Origin: Aureimonas sp. AU20
GTDB lineage: Bacteria; Pseudomonadota; Alphaproteobacteria; Rhizobiales; Rhizobiaceae
Direction of reading: 5' to 3'
Assembly: GCF_001442755.1 (NCBI RefSeq)
Contig: NZ_CP006367.1
Location: forward strand, 3,286,001 to 3,350,000
Length of the DNA: 64,000 bases
This document shows, in pieces, positions 38,619-48,477 of this stretch. Every line of letters starts with the position of its first letter. The first letter of the stretch is position 1. The position numbers and the translations under genes were made by a program. Under the pieces are notes generated by a model, which worked only from the letters and a program-made list of their open reading frames with translations, ran no database searches and was not told the origin of the DNA.

Positions 38619-39482
38619 TCAAGCCGGGGGCTGGTTGGCAGCGGGCGCGGCCGGGGCCGGCTCCGTCGCAGGCGCGGCCGGTATCGGCGCGGCGGCGGGT
38701 TCGGCCGTCGCGGGGGCCGGTGCAGAGGCTGCAGGCTCAGGCGCGGCGGGCGTTTCGCTCACCTCAGCGGCATCCGGCGCAGCCGTGGCGGCGGGAGTCG
38801 CAGCGGCGGGCGCGGTGCCGCCCTTCGGGCCATGCTCGGCCTCGATGAGTTCCACCATCAGGCCGGCGCGGCGCTTGATGCCGGCGGGCGTGCCGAAATC
38901 TTCTTGAAGCTGCGTGAAGAAACCGCGCGCCGTCTCGAAGTCGCCGGCCTTCCAGGCGGCGAGGCCGATGGCTTCGCGCGCGCCATAGCGCAGCGGCTCG
39001 CCGTCGGTCGCCAGCCGCTCGGCGCGGGCGCGCACGTCGCCGAGCGAGCCATTGTCGACCAGCACATAGGCCGCGCGCAGAGCTGCCATGTCGCGAAGAT
39101 CCTGCGCCACGCCCGCATCCCCGGCAATCGCGTCGAAGCCGGCGATTGCCTTGGCGGGTTCGGTGGCGAGGTCGAGCTGGGCCAGGCGCATGCGCGCCAG
39201 CGCGGGATAGCTCGCGACGCCGCTTTGCGACAGGGTTTCCAGGATCGCCCGGCCTTCCTGCGTTTTCCCGTCTTCCAGAAGCGAGGTGGCGGCGAGCAGT
39301 CGGTCACCATCGGCCGCCTGAAGACCCTGCTGGTGATGCTGCCAGAGCACGTATCCGCCGACGGCAAGCACGATCAGAACCGCGAGAGCGAGCGCGATCC
39401 GCCCGTAGCGAATCCACAAGGCGCGGACCCGCTCCTGGCGAAGCTCCTCGTTCACCTCGCGGATGAAGATGTCGTTGCTCAT
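38619..39482 (-). CDS. YfgM-like TPR membrane protein
   Basis: 287 residues. The N-terminal [20 protein letters not shown] is cytoplasmic and basic. One membrane span follows ([19 protein letters not shown]), then a periplasmic TPR-like domain with [20 protein letters not shown] and [16 protein letters not shown]. The last 65 residues are an Ala/Pro/Glu low-complexity tail. The yfgM-(bamB)-der neighbourhood is conserved; bamB is absent here. YfgM associates with the Sec translocon in E. coli. Confidence 0.88.
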   Translation of the reverse strand: MSNDIFIREVNEELRQERVRALWIRYGRIALALAVLIVLAVGGYVLWQHHQQGLQAADGDRLLAATSLLEDGKTQEGRAILETLSQSGVASYPALARMRLAQLDLATEPAKAIAGFDAIAGDAGVAQDLRDMAALRAAYVLVDNGSLGDVRARAERLATDGEPLRYGAREAIGLAAWKAGDFETARGFFTQLQEDFGTPAGIKRRAGLMVELIEAEHGPKGGTAPAAATPAATAAPDAAEVSETPAAPEPAASAPAPATAEPAAAPIPAAPATEPAPAAPAANQPPA

Positions 39483-39665
39483 AGGCGGCTGAACCCTGCG
39501 AAAGATCGGGATGCAAAGCGGATAAGGCGAGCCGATGCTCGGCCTTGTCCCGGCTTTCTAACGATTTTTCGACGAAGCGAAAGGCGGGGATCGCCAATCG
39601 CACCGCGCGGGCTCCGAATCCGAGCCGCGTCTCTCCCCTCTTCTGGGAAAGCCCGGACATGATTT

Positions 39666-39690
39666 CGCCCAGCTCGCAGGAAGCTGGGCG
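39666..39690. other. Stem-loop downstream of a small hypothetical gene
   Basis: CGCCCAGCT and AGCTGGGCG, 9 perfect pairs with a 7-base loop, in the gap between the YfgM-like gene and the small gene at 39731. No U-run follows on either strand, so terminator function is uncertain. The rest of this 248-bp gap shows nothing recognisable. Confidence 0.45.
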
Positions 39691-39730
39691 ATCTCGTCAT
39701 GACGATTTTCGAGCGATCGGAGCGGGCCTG

Positions 39731-39991
39731 TCAGCCTTTGCCAAAACGGTCCACGACGTCGCGCTGCGCTTCGCTTGCCGCGCGCGCGCGGGCGATCTCG
39801 TCCTCGCCGCTGCCGCCTTCGGGACGTGCCCCGCCGTCCGACAGGTTTTCGGCGAGCCCCGATGGCGCGTCAGGCGCCGGCGCGCCGCCGACGCGCGAGA
39901 CCTTCGGCTCGCCGCCCCGGTCGTCGCCGAGAACGCTGACATCGGCGTCGAGACGCGTGTCCTTCAGTCGGTTCGGTTCGTTGTCGCTCAT
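39731..39991 (-). CDS. Small hydrophilic hypothetical protein
   Basis: 86 residues, begins MSDNEPNRLKDTRLDADVSV, rich in Asp, Glu, Gly, Arg and Ala, with no membrane segment. GGGAG lies 9 bases upstream of the ATG, which supports translation. Likely disordered. No family recognised. It stands alone between the YfgM-like gene and the flagellar cluster. Confidence 0.6.
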   Translation of the reverse strand: MSDNEPNRLKDTRLDADVSVLGDDRGGEPKVSRVGGAPAPDAPSGLAENLSDGGARPEGGSGEDEIARARAASEAQRDVVDRFGKG

Positions 39992-40091
39992 GGCAAAGCT
40001 CCCTTTCTCTTTGGAGAAGGACGCTTGGCCATCCCGACTTGTTCCCCAGACCAGGGATTCGGTGGCCCGGCGAGAGGTCGCAGGGTTGGCC

Positions 40092-42224
40092 TTAGAGGAA
40101 GCTTAGAATGTTCGTGCCACCGCTGGACGAGCCGCCGAAGAGCTGCAGCACCGGATTGGACGACCCGTCGCTACTGGTGGCGTCATACATGCCGGCAAAG
40201 CGGGCGACGAACTTGTCGAGCTTCTTGGGATCGTCGAAATCATCGACATTCAGCTTCTTCTTGATAAGCGAAGCCTGCTTATCGACATCCATGTTCACCA
40301 TGCCCTCGGGCAGGTTCAGCGCCGTGCGCACCACCTGATAAAGCGCCTTGTCCGCCAGGACACCATAGACGCTGGTCAGCCCCGGTGCCTTGCGCAGGAA
40401 GTAGAGCGCAAGACGCGTTCCCTCGCTCGTGTCCCCGGCCTTCTCTTCCATCTTCTGCAGGACGTAGAGATTGTCGGTCGCCAGCTTGTCGCCGCTCGAC
40501 TGAGCGCCAGAGGCGGCTTCGCGTACGCTGCCGTCGGTCTCGAAGTTGAAGGCGGCGGCGAACTTGGCGATGGCCTTGTCGGTCTGCGCGTTGGCGTAGC
40601 TTTTGGGGTCGCCAAGATCGCTGGTGAGGATCTTCTTCAGGTCGGCGGTGGAAAGGTCTTTGTTCTTCACGCCATAGGCAGTGAGCGCAAACTGCACCGC
40701 CTTCTGATCCTTCACGAAATCGTCGATCGTGACGGCCGACCCGATCGAGGCAAGATAGGTCTTGGTGTCGGCGGTGATTTCGGCCTTCTTGGCCGCGCTG
40801 ATGGGCGTGGCGAATGTCGCGGCATAGAGCGTGCCGGTCTTGGTCTGACCGGAGACGGACTGGACGAGGCGCTCGGCCCGCAGCTTGCCGTTGGCGTCGA
40901 AGTTGAAGGCGGCGGCGAGCTGGGTGTAGCGGTCGTCTTTCAGTTTGGCGACATAGCTGTTGGGATCGCTCGGATCGCTGGTCAGGACGGCGCGGATCTT
41001 CGTGAGGCTCGCGGTCGCGGGATCAATGCCGAACGCCTTGAGGGCGTAGTTCAGGGTGCGGCGCTTGCCATCTTCCGACGTCGACATGAGATCGGTGACG
41101 GATTTGATATCCGTGAGCTTGGCCTTGAACTCGGTCGTGTCGAAGTTCACCGACTTGTTGAAGGCGGTCTGGTAGTTGTTGCCGTAGCCGGTCTCGATCT
41201 GCTGAAGGCCGGCTGTCGTCGGGCTCAGGGCGCCGCCACTCTGAGCGTTCAGCGCGTCGTGCAGGGTCTGGAACCGCGCCTGCTCGACGCTGGAGACCGA
41301 GCTTGGAATCGTGGACGGGTCCGTGATGTAGCTTGCCGCCGCGCTGGCGGCATAGGTGATGTCCGACCCCATCGCGGTCATGGCGATCTTCAGCAGGCGA
41401 TCGTCGCTCGTGAAGGCGGACACGGTCTGGGTCGAGTTGCTGCTGGAAAAGAAGGCGTGGAGATAGTCGATGTCGGCCTGCTTGGCCTGCGGGCTCGTCG
41501 CGTTTCCGGTCGCACCGTTGTAGGCATAGACGGTATTCGACGCCATTTTCACGGTCTGCGCAATCCAGGTCCGCTGTGCGCCGCTCGTCGCTGGGGCGGC
41601 CGTGAACTGCGTGCGCAGCGTCGCCCAGGCTGAATCCCCGTTCGCGACATCGCCTTTCAGAACGAAGGCGGCATAGTCCGAAGAGATCGAACTCGGATCG
41701 GCGAAGCCGGAGGCGCGCAGCGCCACGTCGAGCAGACCGCGATCGGCGACGAAAGCGTCGATCGAAGTGATGGAGCCGATATTATCGGAATAGTAGCCCG
41801 TCGCCTTGGCCGCTGCCGGGGCGGCCTTGTCCACGCGCTCGGCATAGGCTTCCACCAGACGCTCGGTCTGCGAGGTGGACTGGGCGGTCGTCGCCGTGCC
41901 GGCGCCGAAGCTGAAGGCGGCGGCGAAGTCGCGGTAGCGCTGGTCGGACAGCTTGTTGGCAAAGCTCGTGGAATCCGTCAGGTCGCTCTGCAGCACCTTG
42001 CGGATCATGCCCTTGGCGGAGATCTGGTCCTCCAGTCCATAGGCTTTCAAGGCATAGGAATAGAGCTTGTAGTCGCCCATGAACTGGTCGACCGTCGTGA
42101 CCTTGCCGATATGCTCGTCGTAATAGGCCTTGTCGCGCTTGACGTCGGTCTGGCTCGACAGGCGCTCCAGCGTCTGGGCCATGTTGTTCGTGTAGAGCCG
42201 ATAGTTCAGAAGGGTCGAGATCAC
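40092..42224 (-). CDS. DUF1217 flagellar-cluster protein with tandem repeats
   Basis: 710-residue protein of unknown function, last gene of the flagellar block. Start at GTG 42224 with GGAGA upstream; GTG 42227 is an alternative. It is built from about six related units of 90-120 residues. Each has a tyrosine- and hydrophobic-rich pattern such as FMGDYKLYSYALKAYGLED, FVADRGLLDVALRASGFAD, RRTLNYALKAFGIDPA and FVKDQKAVQFALTAYGVKN. These are followed by a (V/I)LTSD..DP.SYA..L.D.RY..(L/F)AAAFNF module. No signal peptide is seen. DUF1217 genes commonly sit in rhizobial flagellar clusters. Confidence 0.85.
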   Translation of the reverse strand: MISTLLNYRLYTNNMAQTLERLSSQTDVKRDKAYYDEHIGKVTTVDQFMGDYKLYSYALKAYGLEDQISAKGMIRKVLQSDLTDSTSFANKLSDQRYRDFAAAFSFGAGTATTAQSTSQTERLVEAYAERVDKAAPAAAKATGYYSDNIGSITSIDAFVADRGLLDVALRASGFADPSSISSDYAAFVLKGDVANGDSAWATLRTQFTAAPATSGAQRTWIAQTVKMASNTVYAYNGATGNATSPQAKQADIDYLHAFFSSSNSTQTVSAFTSDDRLLKIAMTAMGSDITYAASAAASYITDPSTIPSSVSSVEQARFQTLHDALNAQSGGALSPTTAGLQQIETGYGNNYQTAFNKSVNFDTTEFKAKLTDIKSVTDLMSTSEDGKRRTLNYALKAFGIDPATASLTKIRAVLTSDPSDPNSYVAKLKDDRYTQLAAAFNFDANGKLRAERLVQSVSGQTKTGTLYAATFATPISAAKKAEITADTKTYLASIGSAVTIDDFVKDQKAVQFALTAYGVKNKDLSTADLKKILTSDLGDPKSYANAQTDKAIAKFAAAFNFETDGSVREAASGAQSSGDKLATDNLYVLQKMEEKAGDTSEGTRLALYFLRKAPGLTSVYGVLADKALYQVVRTALNLPEGMVNMDVDKQASLIKKKLNVDDFDDPKKLDKFVARFAGMYDATSSDGSSNPVLQLFGGSSSGGTNILSFL

Positions 42225-42431
42225 CACCGGTCTCCATACGAACGCGCGCCGGCCGTGATGGACCGGACGCGCCATGAGGGAACCCTAGCAAAACAGGGTT
42301 TATGCAACGTAAAGTCCGGCTGGAGCCGATGGGATGAGCCCGATTCCGACAGGCAAGCTCCAGGTCCTCGGTTTGGCCGCATCATCCAGTGGAGAAGCGT
42401 GTCCGCTCTGCCGCCGGATAATTTTCCAGGC

Positions 42432-42947
42432 TCAGGACTTGTGGTCCTGCTTGGCCTTTTCGATCTGCCCCTTGGCAAGGTCGCCGCCGGTGTCGCCGGG
42501 CATCTGGCTCTTGGGCAGGAAGTCGAACTGGTCCACCATCACGTCCTCCACGACCTTCTGGCCGTAGCGCTTGTTCACGGTCTCCTTGATGGAGGAGAGA
42601 AGCGAGGCGAGGTCGTAGCGCTCCGGGTTCTTGAAGTCGAAGCCCGAGACCGAATAGACCGCGCGAAAGGCCTCGTCGAGAATGATCGGGTCCGGCGGCA
42701 CGGCCAGTGTCGCGGCGAGCTTGCCGTCGATCGTGTAGACGAAGCGCGCCAGGACATAGCCCTGGATCGCGTTGTCCGAGATCAACGGCACGGCGATGCT
42801 GTTGGTCTTCTTGTAGTCGAGCCCTTCAAAATAGGTCGGCTGCTTGGGCGCGTCGGCCGTGCCTCCGCCGCTCAGCGTCGCCATGGCGTAGCCGGCGCCC
42901 AGAGTGACGAACATCACCCAGACGCCGATCCCGAGAAGCTTGATCAT
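42432..42947 (-). CDS. Flagellar-cluster membrane protein, FliL-like in layout
   Basis: 171 residues. N-terminal membrane segment (LLGIGVWVMFVTLGAGYAMA), then a soluble domain containing TYFEGLDYKKTNSIAVPLI and GYVLARFVYTIDGKLAATL, ending with a charged Lys-rich tail. Single N-terminal span plus periplasmic domain resembles FliL, but I see no diagnostic match, so this is topology-based inference. It overlaps the FlgN-like gene by 4 bp, so it is probably part of the flagellar operon. Confidence 0.6.
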   Translation of the reverse strand: MIKLLGIGVWVMFVTLGAGYAMATLSGGGTADAPKQPTYFEGLDYKKTNSIAVPLISDNAIQGYVLARFVYTIDGKLAATLAVPPDPIILDEAFRAVYSVSGFDFKNPERYDLASLLSSIKETVNKRYGQKVVEDVMVDQFDFLPKSQMPGDTGGDLAKGQIEKAKQDHKS

Positions 42948-43297
42948 TTGGCGGTCCGGGCTCCCGACACGCTGTTGCTGTAGGTGCCGTCCGACTCGGC
43001 TGCTGCCATCGCGCGGGTGATGACCTCGGCGACCTCGGCGGTGGCCTCGATATGGATCTGCAGAAGGCGGCTGTTGTCGCCGAGGCGCTCGCGCAGGACG
43101 CCGAGCTTGGCGCGCATCTCCTCGCTGAGGGCGGCCGGCTCGATGCCGCGTGAGATGCGCGTGAGTTCGAGCAGGCTCTGGTTCTTGCGATTGCTGATGT
43201 CGCCAAGGCCCGTGCTGTCGCCCGAACGCAGCGCCAGGCTCTCCCCCGCGAGAACGGATTCCAACCGGTTGATGGCTTGAGACAGAACCGCTTCCAC
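42944..43297 (-). CDS. FlgN-like flagellar export chaperone
   Basis: 117 residues, all helical in character: AVLSQAINRLESVLAGESLAL, then ISNRKNQSLLELTRISRG and a C-terminal helix. Size, helix pattern and position after flgJ match FlgN-type chaperones for hook-junction proteins FlgK/FlgL, which are also encoded in this cluster. Assignment is by context and pattern. Confidence 0.6.
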   Translation of the reverse strand: MEAVLSQAINRLESVLAGESLALRSGDSTGLGDISNRKNQSLLELTRISRGIEPAALSEEMRAKLGVLRERLGDNSRLLQIHIEATAEVAEVITRAMAAAESDGTYSNSVSGARTAK

Positions 43298-43369
43298 TTG
43301 ACCTTATCCCTTAGTGATGCGGCCATGCCGCGTGTTCGCTTCGCCGCCCGGAGCCGGGCGGCACGTCTC

Positions 43370-43798
43370 TCAAGGCTTGGCGGCCGCGGCCGCGCCGGTT
43401 TCGCGTTTTTCCAGCATGTCGGCGATGCCGATGCCGCCCGAAGCGGCCATCTCGTCGCCGATGCGCTCGGCCAGCATGGACTTCCAGATCTGCCCGGCCG
43501 TGCCCGTGCCGAAGAAGCTCGTGTTCTGCTGCGGCAGCATGCTCTCCACGAAGGAGCGCAGAACGAAGCTTTCGAACCGCTGCAGGGGCTCCAGCTGGCC
43601 GCTATGCGAGGTCTGGTGGTGAAACCGGGCCACCTCGTCCCGCGCCGCCTCGGCGGCGCCAGCGGCTTGCTTTGCCGAAACAAGATCGGCGAAGTCGGCA
43701 GCGCCGGCCGACGACGCGGCGGCGGACGCCGGAGCGGCAGCGGAGCCGCGTTCGATCGCGGAGGCCGAGACGGAGGATGCGAGGGCGGACAGGATCAT
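43370..43798 (-). CDS. flgJ: Rod-binding protein FlgJ (N-terminal domain only)
   Basis: 142 residues. The Rod-binding domain is in the second half: QRFESFVLRSFVESMLPQQN, followed by GTGTAGQIWKSMLAERIGDE. The muramidase domain of enterobacterial FlgJ is missing, as usual in alphaproteobacteria, so peptidoglycan cutting must come from another enzyme. Confidence 0.85.
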   Translation of the reverse strand: MILSALASSVSASAIERGSAAAPASAAASSAGAADFADLVSAKQAAGAAEAARDEVARFHHQTSHSGQLEPLQRFESFVLRSFVESMLPQQNTSFFGTGTAGQIWKSMLAERIGDEMAASGGIGIADMLEKRETGAAAAAKP

Positions 43799-43866
43799 GG
43801 GTCCCCGGTCTTCAAATGCGAGGCGCGAATGCGAGCCGTCGGTTAACCCGTCTTAAGCCGCGCCAC

Positions 43867-44271
43867 TTATTCCAGGCTTGCGGCGCGCGCGACGAGATAG
43901 TCGTCGAGGGTCGAAAGAAGCTCGGCCGTGTCTTCGGCCATACGATCCTCCACCAGCGCCGCCTCCGCCGCGCGCTGGACGCGCTTCTCGGCAAGGTTCG
44001 CCGCCTGGACCTCGCTCCTCGCCTCGGCCTGGCGCTCGACGACGCCTGAGAGCGTCACGTCGTTTCGCCTGAGTGCCGACACCTTCGCATCCAGAAACAG
44101 GCCTTGCATCAGGGACTGGGCGCCGAGCGTGTCGAGAAGTTCGTCGCGCGTGTCCTCCAGCCGCTTTTCCTCGCGCACGAGTTCGGCCAGCGCCCATTCG
44201 GCGAGCTGGCGCTTGCGCTCCTGCACGGCGAGGACGCGGGCGAGACGGTCGGAACGCTTGCCCTCGCTCAT
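43867..44271 (-). CDS. FliJ-like coiled-coil flagellar protein
   Basis: 134 residues, start ATG 44271 overlapping the fliR stop (ATGA). Almost entirely charged helix: RLARVLAVQERKRQLAEWAL, EEKRLEDTRDELLDTLG and QAEARSEVQAANLAEKRVQ. This matches FliJ, a coiled-coil export-ATPase cofactor, in size and pattern. Family sequence similarity is intrinsically weak, so the call is moderate. Confidence 0.6.
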   Translation of the reverse strand: MSEGKRSDRLARVLAVQERKRQLAEWALAELVREEKRLEDTRDELLDTLGAQSLMQGLFLDAKVSALRRNDVTLSGVVERQAEARSEVQAANLAEKRVQRAAEAALVEDRMAEDTAELLSTLDDYLVARAASLE

Positions 44272-45023
44272 CCGAACAGCACCCATTGGCGATAGGCGCC
44301 CGCGAAGATCGACAGGAAGTTGCCGACGCAGAACCAGAGAAGGAGGAGGCCGCCGGCCAGAACGAAGGGCATGGAGATGAAGTAGATCGGGATCTGCGGC
44401 GTCATCTTGTTGGCGAGGCCGATCGCGAAATTGACCACCACGGCATAGACCACGAAGGGGCTCGCGATGCGAAGGCACAGCATGAAGGTCTGCCCGAGAT
44501 TGTCGACCAGCGCGTCCAGCCCCGAGCGGATGGAAAAGCCAAGTTCCACCGGCATGGCCCGGTAGGAGGCGACCAGCGCGTTGACGATCTCGGCATGAAG
44601 ATTGAGCGAGAAGATCATGACGGTCGCCGTCAACGTCACCAGCGAGACCAGCGCGGGGTCGGCCTCATGCCCTTCCAGCGGCACGCCAAAGGATTGGCCC
44701 ATGCCGATCGCATTGGCCACGATCGCGCCCGAGAACTGCAGCGCCAGCATGAAGACGCGGCCGAGAAGGCCGATCAGGAGGCCGTTCAGGATCTCCCCCG
44801 CCGTCATGTAGATGCGCATGTCGTCGCTGGCGTTCTGAACCAGCGGCATCACCTGCGGCAGAAGGCGGGGCGAGACGGCGAGCGCCACCGCGATCGCCAC
44901 GAAGAGCCGGATGTGGCTCGGAACCCGGGCGCTGGAATAGCCCGGCAGCATCATCAGGCAGGAGCCGATGCGGCAGAAGATCAGGAAGACCGCGATCACC
45001 AGGGCCTGGGCGTCGGCGCTCAC
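44268..45023 (-). CDS. fliR: Flagellar export protein FliR
   Basis: Membrane component of the flagellar type III export gate, 251 residues with about six membrane segments. Typical features are [20 protein letters not shown] near the N-terminus and the central [19 protein letters not shown]. It overlaps flhA by 4 bp and the FliJ-like gene by 4 bp. Confidence 0.94.
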   Translation of the reverse strand: MSADAQALVIAVFLIFCRIGSCLMMLPGYSSARVPSHIRLFVAIAVALAVSPRLLPQVMPLVQNASDDMRIYMTAGEILNGLLIGLLGRVFMLALQFSGAIVANAIGMGQSFGVPLEGHEADPALVSLVTLTATVMIFSLNLHAEIVNALVASYRAMPVELGFSIRSGLDALVDNLGQTFMLCLRIASPFVVYAVVVNFAIGLANKMTPQIPIYFISMPFVLAGGLLLLWFCVGNFLSIFAGAYRQWVLFG

Positions 45024-47110
45024 GAGATCGTTCCGAGCGCCTTGATGTCGACGCCGCGCGCGATCTCCAGATGCGAGAGCACCGGCAGGTTGACGAAGAT
45101 GCGCTCGATCATCATCCGCACATAGGGACGCGCGTCCGGCGAGGCGACGAGCACGAAGTTCTCGCCCTGGTCGGTCTTCTCGCGGATGACCTTGGTGGCC
45201 TCGCCCGCGAACTGCTCGACCAGGCGCGGGTCGATGTCGAACTCGATGACGTCGCCCTTGGCGTCGCGCTTGAGCGCCTGATGGAAGGCGAGATCCCAGC
45301 GGTTGCCGAGGCGCAGGACGCCCAACTGCCCGTTGTGCAGGAGATCGCCGCAGATCTGCTGCGCCATGCGGGTGCGCACATGTTCCACGATTCGCTCGGA
45401 GCGGCGCACATGCGGCGCGATTTCGGCGATGGCTTCCAGGATCAGCGTCAGGTTGCGCACCGAGACGCGCTCGGCGAGCAGCAGCTTCAGCACGGCCTGA
45501 AGACCGGAATAGCTCATATGGGCCGGCACGATCTCGTCGATCAGCCGCTTGTATTCCGGCTCCAGCCGGTCGAGCAGCGAGCGCATGTCCTTGTAGGACA
45601 GGAGATGGGCGAGGTTGTTGCGGATCACCTCGGAGAGGTGCGTCAGGATGATCGAAAGCGTGTCCACCGGCTCGAACCCGGCCCGGCGGGCGGCGGAGGC
45701 GAACGTGTCGGAGATCCAGGCGGCGCGCAGGCCGAAGGCGGGTTCCTTGGTCAGATCGTGCGGGATATCGGGCGCGGGCGCGTCGCCGAGCACGATCAAG
45801 AGATCGCCGAGGCGGATCGGCTGGCTGGCCACCGTCGTGCCATGGACCTTGATCGAATAGGAACGCGGGTCGACCGACAGATCGTCCGACAGCTTGATCT
45901 CGGGAATGACGAAACCGTAGCGCGAGGCGAATCTACGGCGCATCTTGGCGACGCGATTGGCCAGTTCTTCTCGCGAGAAGTTGAGATGGGCGGCGACCTG
46001 CTTGCCGAGAACCAGCTCCACCTCGATGATGCGCAGCGATTCCTTGACGGACTGGCGCTCGGCCTCGATCGCCTTGTCCTCGACCGCCTTCTTCTCCGCC
46101 TCTTCCTTCTGCACGACCTCGGCGCGGCGACGCGGAATGGTGTAGGCGAGCGCGGCGAGCCCGAAGGCGGTGAGCGCGAAGGGCAGGAACGGCAGGCCCG
46201 GCAGAAGCGCCAGGACGCCGAGCAGCGCGGCGGCCACCATCAGCGCCCGGGGATAGTGCCCGAGCTGCGTCATGATGGCCTTTTCGGCCGCGCCCCTCGT
46301 TCCGCCCTTCGACACGAGAAGGCCGGCGGCGAGCGAGACGATCAGCGCCGGGATCTGCGTGACGAGACCGTCGCCGACCGAGAGCTTGACGAAGACGTCG
46401 GCGGCGTGGCCGGCATCCATGCCGTGGCGCGTCACGCCGATGATGATGCCGCCGAAAATGTTGACGGCGGTGATGATGAGGCCGGCGATCGCGTCGCCGC
46501 GCACGAATTTCGAGGCGCCGTCCATGGAGCCGAAGAAGGAGCTTTCCTCTTCCAGCTCGCGGCGGCGGGTCTGGGCCTGCTTCTCGTCGATGAGGCCGGC
46601 CGAAAGATCGGCGTCGATCGCCATCTGCTTGCCGGGAATGGCGTCGAGCGTGAAGCGCGCGCCGACTTCGGCGATACGCGTCGCGCCCTTGGTGATGACG
46701 AGGAAGTTCACCGTGATCAGGATGATGAAGACCACGATGCCGATCACGAAGTCGCCGCCCATGACAAACTGCGAGAAGCCGCCGATGACGTAGCCGGCGG
46801 CGTTGTGGCCCTGGTCGCCATGGCTGAGAATGACGCGCGTCGTCGCGATGTTGAGCGACAGGCGCAGCATGGTGGCCAGAAGCAGGACGGTCGGGAAAGC
46901 CGAGAAGTCCAGCGGCTTCTCGATCCAGAGCGAGACCATCAGGATCAAGATCGACAGCGCGATGGAGATCACCAGCCCCGCGTCGATCAGGAAGGCCGGA
47001 ATGGGCACGAAGAGCACCGCCAGCATCGCGACGATGCCGACGGCAAAGCCGATGTCGCGGCGAGAACTCGCAGGCAGGCTGGGCGCGATCTTGAGCGTAT
47101 CGACCGACAT
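45020..47110 (-). CDS. flhA: Flagellar export gate protein FlhA
   Basis: Export-gate protein energised by proton motive force. It has 696 residues from ATG 47110. The N-terminal half has eight membrane segments with [20 protein letters not shown] and the FHIPEP-type cytoplasmic loop [19 protein letters not shown]. The C-terminal half is the cytoplasmic substrate-docking domain, ending near [17 protein letters not shown]. It has its own 219-bp upstream gap after the fliQ terminator, so it is likely transcribed separately from fliQ. Confidence 0.97.
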   Translation of the reverse strand: MSVDTLKIAPSLPASSRRDIGFAVGIVAMLAVLFVPIPAFLIDAGLVISIALSILILMVSLWIEKPLDFSAFPTVLLLATMLRLSLNIATTRVILSHGDQGHNAAGYVIGGFSQFVMGGDFVIGIVVFIILITVNFLVITKGATRIAEVGARFTLDAIPGKQMAIDADLSAGLIDEKQAQTRRRELEEESSFFGSMDGASKFVRGDAIAGLIITAVNIFGGIIIGVTRHGMDAGHAADVFVKLSVGDGLVTQIPALIVSLAAGLLVSKGGTRGAAEKAIMTQLGHYPRALMVAAALLGVLALLPGLPFLPFALTAFGLAALAYTIPRRRAEVVQKEEAEKKAVEDKAIEAERQSVKESLRIIEVELVLGKQVAAHLNFSREELANRVAKMRRRFASRYGFVIPEIKLSDDLSVDPRSYSIKVHGTTVASQPIRLGDLLIVLGDAPAPDIPHDLTKEPAFGLRAAWISDTFASAARRAGFEPVDTLSIILTHLSEVIRNNLAHLLSYKDMRSLLDRLEPEYKRLIDEIVPAHMSYSGLQAVLKLLLAERVSVRNLTLILEAIAEIAPHVRRSERIVEHVRTRMAQQICGDLLHNGQLGVLRLGNRWDLAFHQALKRDAKGDVIEFDIDPRLVEQFAGEATKVIREKTDQGENFVLVASPDARPYVRMMIERIFVNLPVLSHLEIARGVDIKALGTIS

Positions 47111-47265
47111 TCGGCTCGTTCCCCGGAAGCGATGGGCCGGGCAAGGGAGCCCGGCTCGGCGGCGCGCGCACGACCGTCGGTCGCGGCGCAATCCTTAACG
47201 CTTTATTTCAAAAGGGACTGGTGCCGGGCTGGCGCGCCCTTGAGCGCCTCAGCCCGGCCCAAACG

Positions 47266-47296
47266 AAAAACGCCCGCCGGACAAGCCGGACGGGCG
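47266..47296 (-). terminator. Terminator after fliQ
   Basis: CGCCCGCCGG (47271-47280) pairs with CCGG-A-CGGGCG (47286-47296), leaving one bulged base and a 5-base loop. TTTTTCGTTTG follows on the minus strand. It separates fliQ from flhA. Confidence 0.85.
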
Positions 47297-47329
47297 CATG
47301 GGATGGGAGCGTCGGTCGAGCGCCGGCTT

Positions 47330-47596
47330 CTAGAAGCCGTGCTGGATGCGGGAGTAGCTTTCCTCGGTGAAGGCGTAGACCTGCGCGCCTGTGAAGCCGG
47401 CGGTGAGCGCGATGATGACGAAGATCGCCAGGATCTTCGGCACGAAGGTGAGCGTCACTTCCTGGATCTGCGTCAGCGCCTGGAACAGCGCGATAACGAC
47501 GCCCACCAGCATGGCGCCGGCGACGGCCGGGCCGCAGGCGAGCACGACGGTCCAGATCGCGTGCTGGACGATATCGATGGCATCGGCCTCGTTCAT
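47330..47596 (-). CDS. fliQ: Flagellar export protein FliQ
   Basis: 88-residue export-gate protein with two membrane helices (AIWTVVLACGPAVAGAMLVG and FVPKILAIFVIIALTAGF) and the loop ALTQIQEVTLTFVPK, characteristic of the family. 2 bp after flgD. Confidence 0.95.
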   Translation of the reverse strand: MNEADAIDIVQHAIWTVVLACGPAVAGAMLVGVVIALFQALTQIQEVTLTFVPKILAIFVIIALTAGFTGAQVYAFTEESYSRIQHGF

Positions 47597-47598
47597 CG

Positions 47599-48009
47599 CT
47601 ATTCGACCTTCACGCCGTTGCCGAGCGTCAGCTCCTTGCCGGAGGTGAGCGTGGCGATCGTGCCGTCGCTGGTCACCTGGATCGACTTCACCACGCCGCT
47701 GATCGAGGCATCGCCGTTGGTGACGGTGCGGCCGATCAGGAGATTGGCGCTGGTGAGCGCGGTGAGCGTCGTCATCGATTCCAGCTTCTGGTTGAGCTTG
47801 ATCGACTGTTCCACGTTGGAGAACGAGGCGAGCTGGCTCATCTGCTGGGTCGGGTCGGTCGGGCTCAACGGGTCCTGGTTCTTCATCTGCGTGACGAGAA
47901 GCTGCAGGAAGGCGTTGTAGTCGAGACCCGTCTTCAACTCGGACGACTTCGCGGCGGAAGCCGTCGTGTCCACTGCGGAGGTTGAGGAGGTAACGCCGGA
48001 AACGGACAT
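47599..48009 (-). CDS. flgD: Flagellar hook capping protein FlgD
   Basis: Hook assembly scaffold, 136 residues. The conserved N-terminal motif is YNAFLQLLVTQMKNQDPLSP followed by MSQLASFSNVEQS. The protein stops soon after this and lacks the large C-terminal domains of enterobacterial FlgD, the usual short rhizobial form. ATG 48009 is preferred over TTG 48015. Confidence 0.92.
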   Translation of the reverse strand: MSVSGVTSSTSAVDTTASAAKSSELKTGLDYNAFLQLLVTQMKNQDPLSPTDPTQQMSQLASFSNVEQSIKLNQKLESMTTLTALTSANLLIGRTVTNGDASISGVVKSIQVTSDGTIATLTSGKELTLGNGVKVE

Positions 48010-48011
48010 GA

Positions 48012-48476
48012 TCAACGGGCTCCCACGGCGACCGGCGCGCGGTCGGTCACGGTGATGGTGGACAGGTTGGCCGGGGCTTCCGTCTCGGCGGCGGAGAGAA
48101 TGGCGTCTTCGAGCGGGATCAGCGCGCGCACGCGCTTCAGGGCGTCGAACACGCGCTCGCGCTCGATCAGCTCGGCCGCGTCCTGCAGGCCGGAGCGGAT
48201 GGCGGGCGAGGAGAAGGCGGCCATGAGGGCGGGGAAGCTGCGCTCGAAGAGCTTACGCGTCTCGGCCGCCGCGGCCGGGTCGATCAGCATGAGCTGGACG
48301 ACGAAGTAGAGCTGGCGGATCGGGGTGGTTGCGTCCTCGGCCTGCATGACGTGGCTTTCCAGAAGGAAGGTCACGTCGTTCAGGAACTCCAGATGCGTCT
48401 TGCGATCGACGCGCATGACGGCGCCGTTGACGAAGATGCGCTCGCCGGCGCGAAGGGTGATGCGAAGCGTCGACAC
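48012..48476 (-). CDS. flbT: Flagellin mRNA regulator FlbT
   Basis: 154 residues. FlbT controls flagellin mRNA stability or translation with FlaF in Caulobacter and rhizobia. Signatures are LRITLRAGERIFVNGAVMRVDRK and QLYFVVQLMLIDP. 2 bp upstream of flgD and 1 bp after flaF. Confidence 0.94.
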   Translation of the reverse strand: MSTLRITLRAGERIFVNGAVMRVDRKTHLEFLNDVTFLLESHVMQAEDATTPIRQLYFVVQLMLIDPAAAAETRKLFERSFPALMAAFSSPAIRSGLQDAAELIERERVFDALKRVRALIPLEDAILSAAETEAPANLSTITVTDRAPVAVGAR

Positions 48477-48477
48477 G

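Noticed and set aside
43843..43856. TTAA...TTAA pair near flgJ
   Set aside because: Spacing is 6 bases, not the 7 required for a CtrA site.
45071..47920. 949-codon open frame on the plus strand
   Set aside because: It lies opposite flhA and fliQ and is an antisense by-product of high-GC codon use; the product is His/Asp/Arg-rich without family motifs.
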